Both the position numbers and the translations under genes were made by a program. A stretch of 32,311 nucleotides of DNA from Bacteroidales bacterium. Lineage in GTDB: Bacteria; Bacteroidota; Bacteroidia; Bacteroidales; WCHB1-69. Below are positions 23,012 to 30,903 of the stretch, piece by piece. Each line of letters opens with the position of its first letter. The stretch's first letter is position 1. Below the pieces are notes generated by a model. The model did no database searches, had not been told where the DNA came from, and saw nothing but the letters and a program-made list of their open reading frames with translations. The stretch is from NCBI GenBank assembly GCA_016285615.1, contig JAEERB010000010.1, forward strand, positions 1-32,311, given 5' to 3'.

Positions 23012-23995
23012 CTAGTTGTTAAGCCCCTTAATTTTTCTCCGGTACCACAGTTTAAATGCCATCAACCTTTCAGCTGTTCGGTAATTGATATGGAAGGCCG
23101 TCCAAACGATGAGACGCATATGGAAGGGTGTGTCAAACTTGGGAAGTTTGAATATATGGACATGGTATAAACGGACAAAAACTTTGAAAAATTCGTCAGG
23201 AGTATATGCGTGAGTTCGAATAGCTAAATATGCAGTCATAACTTCAATGGCATCAATACCGGGGGTGATGCTATCTGTAGTTTGATATTCTCGCATTCGT
23301 TGGATGTAGGAAACGCGTTTGTAAACTCTATCGGTTGTGTTAGGTCGAAATATGGACGAAGAATTACTGTATTGATCGTAATGATAAGCGACATTTTGAG
23401 CGTATGTAACTTTCAAAGGATTTTGTAACATGCGCAAACTAAAGAGCCGGTCTTCAGCAAAATTCCATGTGTCAAGAAATTTCAATTGATATTTTTGAAT
23501 ACATGAAACCTTTATTAATTTATTACAGCAACTTCCGTTAAGATAGGTAAATAAATCCACTAAAACTTGAGAAGATTCTGTAGAAGATGGTTGTTGCTTT
23601 ATTCTTTTACTTGAGTTTTCGTATTCCCAAATTATATCACAAAAAACAATATCTGCTTTTTCTTTTTCTGCAGCTTGATACATCTTTTCCAGCATGTCTA
23701 AATCCAACCAGTCATCAGGGTCGGCGTGGGTGATGTAGGTGCCAGTAGCATGGTCTAACCCGAATTGTCGAGTGGCGGACAAACCATGATTAGTACGGTG
23801 AAAAACCTTTACTCTTGGGTCTTTCTGTGCATATTCATCGCATAGTGTACCGGAAATGTCGGTGCTACCATCATTAATTAGGAGAATTTCGATATCGGCC
23901 AGTGTTTGGTTTAGAAGACTGTCCATACACCGATTTAGGTACGGTTCGGCGTTATAAACGGCAACAACAACGGAAACGGCAGGTGTATTTTGCAT
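23012..23995 (-). CDS. Family 2 glycosyltransferase, paralogue 1
   Basis: A 327-residue GT2 enzyme with the standard GT-A pattern: VSVVVAVYNAEPYLNRCMDS at the start, LLINDGSTD (Asp42 and Asp46) and the metal-binding HADPDDWLD (Asp92, Asp94, Asp95). The C-terminal section FHINYRTAERLMAFKLWYRR is conserved with its neighbour and could bind membrane-linked acceptor. It is strongly similar over the first 125 residues and the last 45 to the gene at 24073-25050, with a more divergent middle. It is the last glycan gene of the minus-strand operon. Sugar and linkage are unknown. Confidence 0.87.
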   Translation of the reverse strand: MQNTPAVSVVVAVYNAEPYLNRCMDSLLNQTLADIEILLINDGSTDISGTLCDEYAQKDPRVKVFHRTNHGLSATRQFGLDHATGTYITHADPDDWLDLDMLEKMYQAAEKEKADIVFCDIIWEYENSSKRIKQQPSSTESSQVLVDLFTYLNGSCCNKLIKVSCIQKYQLKFLDTWNFAEDRLFSLRMLQNPLKVTYAQNVAYHYDQYSNSSSIFRPNTTDRVYKRVSYIQRMREYQTTDSITPGIDAIEVMTAYLAIRTHAYTPDEFFKVFVRLYHVHIFKLPKFDTPFHMRLIVWTAFHINYRTAERLMAFKLWYRRKIKGLNN

Positions 23996-24072
23996 GTTTT
24001 ATCGGTTTTCACTAATGATATTAAACTAATTTTATTAAAAGTAAGTGTTTAGGTTTTACTTAAATAGTTGTT

Positions 24073-25050
24073 TTATTCTTTAATCCCTTTAATGTTTTTC
24101 CTAAACCATTTTTTGAAAGAGAGTAAAAACTCTGCCGTACGATAATTGATATGGAAGGCAGACCATACAATTATGCGCATATAGAGAGGCATGTCGGGAA
24201 TCTTGAGAATTTTGATGGTATTCAAATGAGAAAAAACTTTTAAAAAGTCTGGTGGAGAATAAGCTTTAGTTTGCAGTGCCATATAGGCTGTTGGACCTTC
24301 TACAATAGCTATGCCATATCCCTTATATCCGACAGGTAAATATTCGTAGAGCTTTTGGATAAAAAGGACCTGTTTATAGACTGAATCAGGCGAAAGGTGT
24401 ATATGAGTATATGCCGAGCTATTGCTGTATTTGTCATAATGGTAACATGTGTTTGGACAATTGGCTACTTTTAATGGATTTTGTAAAAGTCGCAAATGAA
24501 AAATGCGGTCTTCGCCTAAGTTTACTCCTGGAATAAAATTCACATGGTATTTTTCTATACAACTTGTTCGTATTAACTTATTCCAGCAACCGCCATGGTG
24601 ATTGTTGATATATTCGATTACTATTTTCGATGGGTCTGAAGATGAAAAATATTGCTTTAAGTAAACTGTTTTATTTTCATATTCCATTTTGATATCACAG
24701 ACGACTAAATCTGCATTTTCCTTTTCGGCCGTCTTGTACATTTTTTCCAGCATATCCAAATCCAACCAGTCATCGGGATCGGCATGGATGACATATTTTC
24801 CTGAGACAAGCTCTAAACCGAATTGGCGGGTAGCGGCAACACCGTGGTTGGTGCGGTGAAAGACTTTTACTCGCGGGTCTTTGGTGGCATATTCGTCGCA
24901 TAGAGTTCCAGAGTTGTCGGTACTTCCATCGTTAATGAGCAGAATCTCGATGTCGGTCAGAGTTTGCTTGAGCAGACTCTCTACGCACCGATGCAAGTAT
25001 GGTTCGGCATTATAAACGGGAACGATAATAGAAACGGAGGGCTTGGTCAT
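24073..25050 (-). CDS. Family 2 glycosyltransferase, paralogue 2
   Basis: A 325-residue GT2 enzyme with VSIIVPVYNAEPYLHRCVES, LLINDGSTDNSGTL and HADPDDWLD (Asp91-Asp94). It shares long blocks with paralogue 1 (for example KDPRVKVFHRTNHG) and the C-terminal AFHINYRTAE segment. It starts five bases after the pyruvyl transferase gene ends, so the two are co-transcribed; 77 AT-rich bases with no visible promoter separate it from paralogue 1. The pair probably arose by tandem duplication and now adds two residues of the repeat unit. Confidence 0.87.
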   Translation of the reverse strand: MTKPSVSIIVPVYNAEPYLHRCVESLLKQTLTDIEILLINDGSTDNSGTLCDEYATKDPRVKVFHRTNHGVAATRQFGLELVSGKYVIHADPDDWLDLDMLEKMYKTAEKENADLVVCDIKMEYENKTVYLKQYFSSSDPSKIVIEYINNHHGGCWNKLIRTSCIEKYHVNFIPGVNLGEDRIFHLRLLQNPLKVANCPNTCYHYDKYSNSSAYTHIHLSPDSVYKQVLFIQKLYEYLPVGYKGYGIAIVEGPTAYMALQTKAYSPPDFLKVFSHLNTIKILKIPDMPLYMRIIVWSAFHINYRTAEFLLSFKKWFRKNIKGIKE

Positions 25051-25055
25051 GAGGG

Positions 25056-26198
25056 TTATGATAAAGCGTTTGAAATAAACAAGATGGATGTGCTTTTCAA
25101 AGAATTTAACTTACTATCTACATCGTTCCATTGAATCGGAGAAGAAAGTGCTTCTTCGTATGAATTTGTTAAGATGTGTTTTTCAATACCAAGATAGGAT
25201 AATAGTTGTGTTACACGGTCATTTCCCTTTTTGTGTTTATCGTTAAGGGGAATGAATACAAAGTTTTTATGCATAATGATACAAAAAGCCACGCCGTGGA
25301 ATGAAGTGGTTATAACATAATTTGCATAGAAAATATTAGTTAACCAATCTTCTATAGAAGCATAATCATAAATGCCTTCAGGATATATTTCAAGAGATTG
25401 GTAATAACCACCTGCAGGCGTAATGATTAACGGGAGTTGGTCATTCTCTAATTTCTCTCTAAGTTCCGAAAAACGAATGTCTTCCGCCTTTTTAGTGTTA
25501 ATTGAGTATAAAAATGCGTAGGGGTGTTCGTGTTTGGCTTTTGGGCGAATGAAGTGTTCGTAGGTTTCTTTAGATAATAAAAATGTAGGATCGAGAACCC
25601 ACTGAGCTACCATTCCGGCGTTATGACAAAGTTCTACTCCTGATTGCTCTCGAACAGAAATGGCTTTGAACGGCTTTAGAAGATTGGTCAGTTCTGAGAG
25701 ATTGTCATTAAAGTATATGTTGGGGCCAAAACTAGCTGCATAAGACACCTTATGGGTAGATTGAGGAGCGAAGGTTAAAAAGCCAGATTGAAAATAGGGG
25801 TGTTGAGGGGAATACGACCAAACCTGATCGCTACCAGTGATATAGACATCTGCTTCGGGTGGATTGTCAGCAAGTTGAGAGTATGTCCAATATTGTTGGT
25901 CTGAATAGTTTATGTTGTGTTTTTTAAAATTAGAAAAATTACGAATCAAATCAGTTTCATATATCTTCTTCAACTTTTTATATTCTGTTGGATGTTTGAA
26001 GCGTTTCCATATACCAATAAGCTTATACATTAAGGATTTCCTGGAAAAGCATTTGTAATAAATAGATTCTTTACTTCCATATCGGATTATGTATGGTTCG
26101 TGTCCCATAGTCTTTAGAACCTGTTGCAAGGCAAAGCCTTGGAGCACTTGGCCATAATTCTCTAATGAATTCCAACATGTAATTACACCGATTTTCAT
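25056..26198 (-). CDS. Polysaccharide pyruvyl transferase family protein
   Basis: A 380-residue member of the WcaK/CsaB-like family. It begins KIGVITCWNSLENYGQVLQG and carries the characteristic GSDQVWSY (about residues 122-129), SYAASFG (about 152-158), SVREQSGVEL (about 181-190) and WVLDPTFLL (about 202-210) segments, with TTSFHGVAFCI near 298-308. Members either add a ketal-linked pyruvate from phosphoenolpyruvate to a sugar or act as glycosyltransferase-like enzymes. It lies between the MenD-like gene (17-base gap) and the GT2 pair. Family assignment is firm; actual pyruvylation is likely but not shown. Confidence 0.85.
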   Translation of the reverse strand: MKIGVITCWNSLENYGQVLQGFALQQVLKTMGHEPYIIRYGSKESIYYKCFSRKSLMYKLIGIWKRFKHPTEYKKLKKIYETDLIRNFSNFKKHNINYSDQQYWTYSQLADNPPEADVYITGSDQVWSYSPQHPYFQSGFLTFAPQSTHKVSYAASFGPNIYFNDNLSELTNLLKPFKAISVREQSGVELCHNAGMVAQWVLDPTFLLSKETYEHFIRPKAKHEHPYAFLYSINTKKAEDIRFSELREKLENDQLPLIITPAGGYYQSLEIYPEGIYDYASIEDWLTNIFYANYVITTSFHGVAFCIIMHKNFVFIPLNDKHKKGNDRVTQLLSYLGIEKHILTNSYEEALSSPIQWNDVDSKLNSLKSTSILFISNALS

Positions 26199-26215
26199 AT
26201 AGTAAATCTAATATT

Positions 26216-27985
26216 CTATTTTTTTATTTTTGTAATGATTGTCCGAAATTTATCTTCACCAATAACTTTCTTCACGCCAGTTTTAATAAGTTTTTTTATT
26301 TCGCTTGAATTTTCTTCTTCTATAGAATGAATTATTTTCAGGGCATCACTTTCATCTGAATCCTTTGTAAAGATTTCAAATATAATAGACTTTGCTTTTT
26401 TTTGAGGAGAAATAAAAGTATTGAGAGCATTTAAGAAATCTTCTTTGCTATCGGCTGATAAATATTCAAATCCCAAATCTTGCGCATAATGTTTGATAAG
26501 TTCATGAGATTGTTGACCGTAGTGTCCTCCTGCGGCCATAAATAAATTTGCGGTTTCTTCAAAAGCATATGCAGGATGATTATAGTTTTTGAATTCGGTT
26601 CCTATGCCATTGTTAATAAGCAAGATTCTAACATTATTTCCAATATGCCTATTCCCTAAAACATTCAAATCATAAAAGAAAGCCAAATCCCCAATAATTC
26701 CAAAAAATAATTTTTCAGGGTTTGCTAATGATGCGCCTATTAGTGAAGAAACACCTCCGTCTATTCCAAAGCCTCCCACATTTACGTTTGAATAGACATT
26801 CTGGGGTAATCCAAAGAAATTCCACGATCTCAAAGTATTTAAGATGCCCAAATGAATAGAACTATATGATGGGAGTTGTGGGGATAATATTGAGGCAATC
26901 CAAATGTTGGAAAAGGGTAATTTTTCAAGGTCGATTTTTTGTCTGATTTGTTCTAGTCTTTGTAAACAGGAACTCAAGTATTGATTACCAGAATGACCAA
27001 TGGGGTGTTCGGTGAAATGATTAAAAAATACTTCTTCAGACATTTCAAATGTTGCTGTCAATTTATGAAAAAGATCCCTCATCTCTCCATCTGGATTGAC
27101 TCGCCAAACTTCTTTTGAACCGCGTAATCTGCCGATAGTGTAGTAATCACCTGAAATTTCTCCTATGTGAATTAATAAATCTGGAGACAAGTTGCTATCA
27201 AGAATGTTTTGACAAGCTGATAGAGCATATAAAACTTTATATTCACCATAATAGCCACTGGAGTGGTCGCAAAATACCACAGCATTGTTGGCTTCACAGA
27301 AAGAATCTATAATTTTAGTTTGTTGTGAGGTAAAGCGGTGATGACTACCAATAAATATAGCTATTTTTTCTTTTTTCACTTCTGAATAATTGTCAAAAGA
27401 TGTATAGCGTTTAATGCATCTCACAGAAGGAAGTTCTTTGACTGAAAAATCTTTGGAGTAACGAGTCATCAGATTAATATGAACAGGGCCCCCGCCATTC
27501 CGCCATAACTCAGATAAAGCTTGGTTAACTTTTATGATACAACTCCATTCCTCTTCATCGGATTGTATTAATGGAAGTTGAATGCTGTATTTTACTGTAT
27601 CAGACGGATGTTGTGAACGATCTATAAATTGCGCACTTAAATGACCTGCGATTTTGGTATCTTGGGAAGAGGTAATGGCTAATACGGGCAACTTTCTATA
27701 ATAAGCTTCTGTTAAACCTGGCAAATAGTTCCGCGAGGCTGTGGCGCCTGTACATGAAAGAGCTACAACTTCATTGCTCTCAGCTGCAAGTCCACAAGCG
27801 ATATAGGCGGCAGAACGTTCATCGGGAGCAGAAAATAATGTGAAAAACGAGTCTTGTTGAACAGAACCAACAAATGAAATATTGGTTGTTCCTGGAGATG
27901 CGATAATATATCTAATGTTGTTTGCTTTGAGTAAAGCAATTAGGATCTGAACATTCTTTTCGGCAGAATAAAATTTATTTTCCAT
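26216..27985 (-). CDS. MenD-like thiamine-diphosphate-dependent enzyme of the glycan locus
   Basis: A 589-residue ThDP enzyme with the three-domain layout of MenD and acetolactate synthase. The activating glutamate is Glu56 in SAPDERSAAYIACGLA; the cofactor-binding segment GDLAFFYDLN (432-441) and NNG (458-460) match the MenD-type pattern better than acetolactate synthase. The segment that in MenD reads SPGSR and binds the substrate carboxylates is SPGTTN (30-35) here, and no other menaquinone gene is nearby, so SEPHCHC synthase activity is unlikely. A carboligase acting on a nucleotide sugar (as in branched-chain sugar formation) or a 2-oxoacid decarboxylase is more plausible. It overlaps the upstream SDR gene by 11 bases. 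Confidence 0.78.
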   Translation of the reverse strand: MENKFYSAEKNVQILIALLKANNIRYIIASPGTTNISFVGSVQQDSFFTLFSAPDERSAAYIACGLAAESNEVVALSCTGATASRNYLPGLTEAYYRKLPVLAITSSQDTKIAGHLSAQFIDRSQHPSDTVKYSIQLPLIQSDEEEWSCIIKVNQALSELWRNGGGPVHINLMTRYSKDFSVKELPSVRCIKRYTSFDNYSEVKKEKIAIFIGSHHRFTSQQTKIIDSFCEANNAVVFCDHSSGYYGEYKVLYALSACQNILDSNLSPDLLIHIGEISGDYYTIGRLRGSKEVWRVNPDGEMRDLFHKLTATFEMSEEVFFNHFTEHPIGHSGNQYLSSCLQRLEQIRQKIDLEKLPFSNIWIASILSPQLPSYSSIHLGILNTLRSWNFFGLPQNVYSNVNVGGFGIDGGVSSLIGASLANPEKLFFGIIGDLAFFYDLNVLGNRHIGNNVRILLINNGIGTEFKNYNHPAYAFEETANLFMAAGGHYGQQSHELIKHYAQDLGFEYLSADSKEDFLNALNTFISPQKKAKSIIFEIFTKDSDESDALKIIHSIEEENSSEIKKLIKTGVKKVIGEDKFRTIITKIKK

Positions 27986-29078
27986 GAAAAAACTTGGTTT
28001 TTATGAAGGTTTTGATTTCAAAGTAAGGAGTAAATCTACACAACAAATAAGATACTTTAGGTTTAAACCCAGTGATTTCTTTTAATGAAGTGATTTCGTG
28101 TGTAATGCGATCGTGTTTAGCTTCGTATAGGAAATTAATTGGATGAAAAGAAGGATGAGCGATAAAGTCGGCAATACATTTTCTAAGACCATCTTCAGTT
28201 TTTGTAAAAACAAAATCATTACAGATGGATGTTATTTTTTCGTTATTAAAGCTTCTGTCAAAACGTCGGTCGTATTTAATAACATATTTTGAATCCGGCA
28301 TTTTGTATTCAAGTGGTTCTTCAATGAATTTTACCTTGGGCTTTCGACCGGTTAGTTTTTCTATTTCGGATAAATAGATGTTTAACACATCCTTCCATCT
28401 GATGCTTTCAGATGTAGTGATTGTATAAGTTTCTCCTATTGCAGACGGGTTGCCAATGAGTTGGGCAAGGCAGGCTGATACATCGTACCCATAAGAGAGC
28501 GTGGTTATATGTTGGGCTATGTCAGAAGAGAAAACAATGGTTCTGCCATGCAAGGCTCGATACAACCATTTTTCTTTCTCATAAATACCTAATTGTAATC
28601 GGATTTCACTATAAGTGATATACGGTCTGATAATCGTATAGTTTTTTTTGCCGCTATACAGTAGCAAATTCTCTTCACGGGCTTTGCGTAAAGCATATTC
28701 ATCTGTTTGCAGGAAGGCAGTGTCTTGACATGTGTCTAAAAGGCGAGCGGATTTATCTGTAATAGGCGAAGTGTCATTAGCATAAACTCTTGCAGAACTC
28801 AGGAAAACATATTGAGGAGTGGCATTGAGAAATAAATCATATCTTTCCTTGAACTCTTCAGTTGAATAAATCATAAAGTCAATAATGGCATCCCATGAAG
28901 AGGCAAGGATCTGTTTAATGAAAGTAAGATTGTGGGCGTTGCCTAGTAGGTAATGAACATTACCAAACGAAGTGAGATTTTGTCGAGAAGTTATATAAAT
29001 ACTATCATTTCTTTGGCTCAAAATATGAGTCAAATGTATTCCCATAGCACCAGTTCCACCTAGTATTAAAATCTTCAT
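27975..29078 (-). CDS. NAD-dependent epimerase/dehydratase family protein (extended SDR)
   Basis: A 367-residue extended SDR with the cofactor loop GGTGAMG (7-13), FLSSARVYA (about 92-100) providing the Ser, and the catalytic pair Tyr128 and Lys132 (YALRK). The C-terminal region (RWKDVLNIYLSEIEKLTGRKP) is typical of sugar-nucleotide or reductase members. It would act on an NDP-sugar or a related intermediate, possibly the product of the adjacent MenD-like enzyme, with which it overlaps. The start codon overlaps the flippase gene by four bases. Specificity cannot be read. Confidence 0.82.
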   Translation of the reverse strand: MKILILGGTGAMGIHLTHILSQRNDSIYITSRQNLTSFGNVHYLLGNAHNLTFIKQILASSWDAIIDFMIYSTEEFKERYDLFLNATPQYVFLSSARVYANDTSPITDKSARLLDTCQDTAFLQTDEYALRKAREENLLLYSGKKNYTIIRPYITYSEIRLQLGIYEKEKWLYRALHGRTIVFSSDIAQHITTLSYGYDVSACLAQLIGNPSAIGETYTITTSESIRWKDVLNIYLSEIEKLTGRKPKVKFIEEPLEYKMPDSKYVIKYDRRFDRSFNNEKITSICNDFVFTKTEDGLRKCIADFIAHPSFHPINFLYEAKHDRITHEITSLKEITGFKPKVSYLLCRFTPYFEIKTFIKTKFFHGK

Positions 29079-30589
29079 CGTTTTAAAATTTTATGAGTTA
29101 TAAAAAGTTTTTCGCCGTGGGTTAAACCTAAGAAATAAATACTTATGCATGAAGAAATCAAACAAACAAAGATAGAAATAATTAGTCGATAAATGCTGGT
29201 GGGCAAGAAATAAACAATTAAAAAAGGACAAATGATAGAAGCACAGGAAACCAAGAAAATAGGGAGTAAAACTTCTTTATAAAAAAGTTTGGGTGGAAAG
29301 TCAATTAATTGTTTCATAAGATATAATCGAACAATATCTATGACAAAATAGACAATGGCAAAGACAATATAGGTGCTTTCAGGTGAGCATCCAAGGGCAT
29401 AGGCAATCCATGTACCAACAAAAGCAAGTACGCCAATAGAACTAAGAACTAAGACATATTTTTTCAAGTTGCCAGTTGCGGCACATGCAGTATATCCGGT
29501 GTTACCAATGACAGTAGCAATAGAAGCTATTAAAGCCAATTTGACGAAGATTGAAGTATGTTCGGGAACATTTTTCAACCATATTTGCAATATGATATCT
29601 GTTTCAAAAATCAATGGTAGCATGAATAGCAATAATAAATAAAACGAGAACTTTGCCCCTTTGCATATCAGATAAAAGGTGCGTTCGTGATCGTTGGCCG
29701 CGTACGATTTAGTTATCTGCGGATTAAGGGCTATTGAAAAGTTGTTAATAAACTGTAGTACAGCAGCATCAACCTGAGTTGCAAGTCCTCTTGCTGCATT
29801 AACGGCGACTCCAAAGAACATATTAGCGAGAATGGTAATGCCCTGTGTGTTGAATACATAAGAAGCGTTTGTGAGAAAACTCCATCCAGAAAATTGAGCC
29901 ATTTCTTTAAAAATGCTTTTGTCATTTATAAAGTGATAAGTAGCTTCTTCAAAATGCCGTTTGCAATATAAGCCATATAAAATACGAATGATAAGAGATA
30001 CAATCACTAATAATATGGCATAAGAGATTAACTTGTCGTAAGAAGAAATGAGCAGCAGATATACAATTACCAATTTTAATACAGCTTCTAATATGCTAAT
30101 GTAGGCAAAAGCATGCATGTGCTCATGGGCGATGATACAGGCGTTATATGGAGTGCTTAGTAATCCGATGACAAATACTAAGAGAGAGCATTGGAACACC
30201 CAGTTGGCTGCCACTAATCTCTCTGGAGGAATGTTCATTTTACAATTCAGAAACCATATTCCAATAGATTCTGCCAAAATAATTATGATGAAAGAGATAA
30301 GTAATTGAATATTAATACTTGTAGAAAAAATCCTTTGAAGTTTTTCTTTATCTCCATGTCCGAGTTCAAAAGTGATAAATCTGCTTATAGCACTTGAAAG
30401 AGCCCCAGAAATGACTGTAAACATAGCAATTACTCCACCAACGGCCTGATATATTCCATAGTCCTCAACGCCCAAAGTGTTTAATACGACCCTGCTTGTA
30501 TAAATAGAAACAAACAATATGAGCAGTGTTCTAAAATACAAGAGAACAGTATTCTTGGCAATTAGTTTATTAGATGTGTGGTCGGGCAT
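29075..30589 (-). CDS. Wzx-type oligosaccharide flippase (MOP superfamily)
   Basis: A 504-residue polytopic membrane protein with about 12-14 hydrophobic segments, from the N-terminal NTVLLYFRTLLILFVSIY and the MOP-typical VVLNTLGVEDYGIYQAVGG to the last helix near the C-terminus. It should move lipid-linked repeat units across the inner membrane. The frame is open upstream to a TTG at 30625; the ATG at 30589 (MPDHTSNKLI) is the better start. It is the first gene of the minus-strand block, with a -7 element about 34 bases upstream. It has little resemblance to the flippase encoded at 30904. Confidence 0.87.
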   Translation of the reverse strand: MPDHTSNKLIAKNTVLLYFRTLLILFVSIYTSRVVLNTLGVEDYGIYQAVGGVIAMFTVISGALSSAISRFITFELGHGDKEKLQRIFSTSINIQLLISFIIIILAESIGIWFLNCKMNIPPERLVAANWVFQCSLLVFVIGLLSTPYNACIIAHEHMHAFAYISILEAVLKLVIVYLLLISSYDKLISYAILLVIVSLIIRILYGLYCKRHFEEATYHFINDKSIFKEMAQFSGWSFLTNASYVFNTQGITILANMFFGVAVNAARGLATQVDAAVLQFINNFSIALNPQITKSYAANDHERTFYLICKGAKFSFYLLLLFMLPLIFETDIILQIWLKNVPEHTSIFVKLALIASIATVIGNTGYTACAATGNLKKYVLVLSSIGVLAFVGTWIAYALGCSPESTYIVFAIVYFVIDIVRLYLMKQLIDFPPKLFYKEVLLPIFLVSCASIICPFLIVYFLPTSIYRLIISIFVCLISSCISIYFLGLTHGEKLFITHKILKR

Positions 30590-30622
30590 AGGGAGAGTAT
30601 CAATAGTAATAATACAAACAAG

Positions 30623-30630
30623 CAAAAATA
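30623..30630 (-). promoter_or_regulatory. Probable -7 promoter element (TATTTTTG) for the minus-strand glycan operon
   Basis: The minus-strand TATTTTTG matches TAnnTTTG and ends 33 bases before the flippase ATG at 30589, giving a leader of roughly 27 bases. A clear -33 TTTG at the expected distance is not visible. Confidence 0.45.
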
Positions 30631-30849
30631 CAAAAAACTAATGAATATAAGTTCATCATGCGAAAACCGTGGTTTAATCCTTCGCTTGTCCATATCTCCT
30701 CTTGTCGGTCTCATGGATTGTCTAGTAGATTTGAATTGTTGTATTTCCATCCTACTTTACGGCTGAACACCTGCCCCGAAAAACAAGGCCCAAATACTTT
30801 CGAGAGACAAAATGGATACCGTTCGGTGTGTATAGAAGTTTTTTATTGC
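30631..30849. other. Divergent intergenic region between two flippase genes
   Basis: The gap between the two flippase starts (30590-30903) holds promoter-like boxes at both ends and no convincing gene. Several 60-76 codon frames cross it on both strands without recognisable content or good starts. An imperfect inverted repeat (GCGAA...TTCGC, enclosing AACC/GGTT) lies at 30660-30685. The middle part is less AT-rich than the flanks, and could be remnant or regulatory sequence. Confidence 0.4.
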
Positions 30850-30857
30850 TATATTTG
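30850..30857 (+). promoter_or_regulatory. Probable -7 promoter element (TATATTTG) for the second flippase gene
   Basis: TATATTTG matches TAnnTTTG exactly and lies 46 bases upstream of the ATG at 30904, so transcription would start around 30864. No good -33 TTTG is seen. Confidence 0.5.
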
Positions 30858-30903
30858 CCACACTCTTCATTTTGGAAAAAACGTTTAAAAATACGCTGCG
30901 AAG

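Noticed and set aside
26216..27985. Annotation as menaquinone-pathway menD
   Set aside because: The substrate-binding SPGSR motif is altered to SPGTTN, no other men genes are nearby, and the gene is embedded in and overlaps glycan genes.
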